Shown here: positions 63,548-64,000 of the stretch, piece after piece
Numbering within the stretch: the first letter of the stretch is position 1
Layout of the letters: the number at the start of each line of letters is the position of its first letter
Source of the DNA: CAVTJL01 sp963735065
Lineage (GTDB): Bacteria; Pseudomonadota; Alphaproteobacteria; Geminicoccales; Geminicoccaceae
Assembly: GCA_963735065.1 (NCBI GenBank)
Contig: CAVTJL010000001.1
Location: 2,108,001-2,172,000 of the forward strand
Reading direction: 5' to 3'
DNA length: 64,000 bases
Notes under the pieces: model-generated
What the model saw: the letters and a program-made list of their open reading frames with translations, nothing else
Database searches by the model: none
Told to the model about the DNA's origin: nothing
Program-made: the position numbers and the translations under genes

Positions 63548-64000
63548 ATGCAGGTGGGGGAGCGGGCGTCGGTCTCCCTGCGGCGGCGGCTTGGTCCCGC
63601 GGCGCTGGCGGCCTCGATGCTGCCCGGCATGGCGCTGGCGGCGGAGCGCCCGGCCGGGCACGTACCGGCGCCGGCGTTGGTGCCGGCGCCCGAGATGGTG
63701 GTGGCCGGCATGGTGAGGGCGCCCACCGCCGCCTGGGCCATGAGCCTCGCCGCGGCGCTGGCACCGGCGGTGCCGGCGACACGCGGGCCATCCGCCAGGG
63801 CGCCGCTGCCGGCCGACGTGGCGCGCCGCGCCGGGCTGATCGCCGGCGCTGCCGTCCTGACCTATCTCGATGTCGCACGATCCGGCGCCCGCGAGCGTGC
63901 CGGCGGCGACGTGCGCGAGGCGCGGGCCGAGGCCATGGCGGCCCAGCTCGCCCGGCGCTGGCGGCTGGCCCAGCGTCGGGCGGCGCAGTTCGAGGCCCGG
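63548..64000 (+). CDS. Secreted protein, N-terminal part, cut by window end
   Basis: From ATG 63548 a frame of 151 codons runs to the window edge without a stop. It begins with a probable signal peptide (LGPAALAASMLPGMALAA) followed by a proline/alanine-rich stretch. The last visible part is charged and helical (VREARAEAMAAQLARRWRLA), possibly the start of a coiled coil. In many alphaproteobacteria gpmI is followed by an EnvC-like murein hydrolase activator with a coiled coil. That is a guess from position only. Confidence 0.55.
   Translation, partial: MQVGERASVSLRRRLGPAALAASMLPGMALAAERPAGHVPAPALVPAPEMVVAGMVRAPTAAWAMSLAAALAPAVPATRGPSARAPLPADVARRAGLIAGAAVLTYLDVARSGARERAGGDVREARAEAMAAQLARRWRLAQRRAAQFEAR

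Noticed and set aside
63548..64000. Calling the last gene EnvC
   Set aside because: The position after gpmI fits, but the visible N-terminal part lacks a clear coiled-coil repeat pattern and the peptidase domain would lie outside the window.

Overview
The window is high-GC DNA with dense, often overlapping genes. GTG and TTG starts occur alongside ATG. Gene families and the phoR-phoU-phoB grouping point to an alphaproteobacterium, most likely Rhodospirillales-like or a neighbouring lineage. This placement rests on gene content and composition only.

Layout. 1-1373 holds the 5' part of a PhoX-type phosphatase gene on the minus strand. 1915-6643 is a graveyard of broken genes: an ArdC antirestriction fragment fused tail to tail with an FAD-linked oxidase fragment, two IS66 remnants, a tyrosine recombinase remnant and a group III truncated haemoglobin remnant. 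Inside it sit an intact TerC-family metal exporter and a small membrane protein gene. 6665-17160 is a nitrate respiration block: an NsrR-like Rrf2 regulator with two palindromic operators, a 4-TM protein, NarK, NarGHJI, a parvulin foldase and a small ORF. Its downstream side ends in transposase and integrase fragments (17394-17930). 18012-27180 looks like one catabolic unit: a FadR-type regulator diverges from an amidohydrolase, a MIP18/DUF59 protein, a complete sugar-type ABC importer, a class III CoA-transferase and an isocitrate/isopropylmalate dehydrogenase-type enzyme. A perfect -24/-12 (sigma-54) promoter match precedes a PHA depolymerase gene (phaZ).

28552-37600 holds small or secreted unknowns, a BIME-like repeat pair, a bicupin oxalate decarboxylase, a sugar ABC operon without an ATPase, a frameshifted DUF29 gene, an orphan Tat-dependent binding protein and a HicB-like remnant. 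37906-43098 carries a membrane-bound PQQ dehydrogenase, a nicotinate phosphoribosyltransferase-like enzyme and an animal-type haem peroxidase. 43301-53383 is largely housekeeping: acetoacetyl-CoA synthetase, PhoR-PhoU-PhoB, SppA, RlmN, an IalB-like protein, a TrmH-type methyltransferase and a quinone oxidoreductase. 53539-61758 is an export region: a subtilisin lipoprotein with a probable beta-barrel tail, and a complete type I secretion system (HlyD, ABC, TolC) whose TolC has a peculiar C-terminal tail with a duplicated motif. The window ends with gpmI and the start of a secreted protein gene.

Working together: the nitrate genes form an anaerobic respiration module next to NO-type regulation. 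PhaZ and acetoacetyl-CoA synthetase suggest polyhydroxybutyrate mobilisation. PhoX and PhoBUR suggest phosphate acquisition. The 19-27 kb cluster probably imports and degrades a substrate that cannot be named from sequence alone. No tRNA, rRNA or CRISPR array was recognised.
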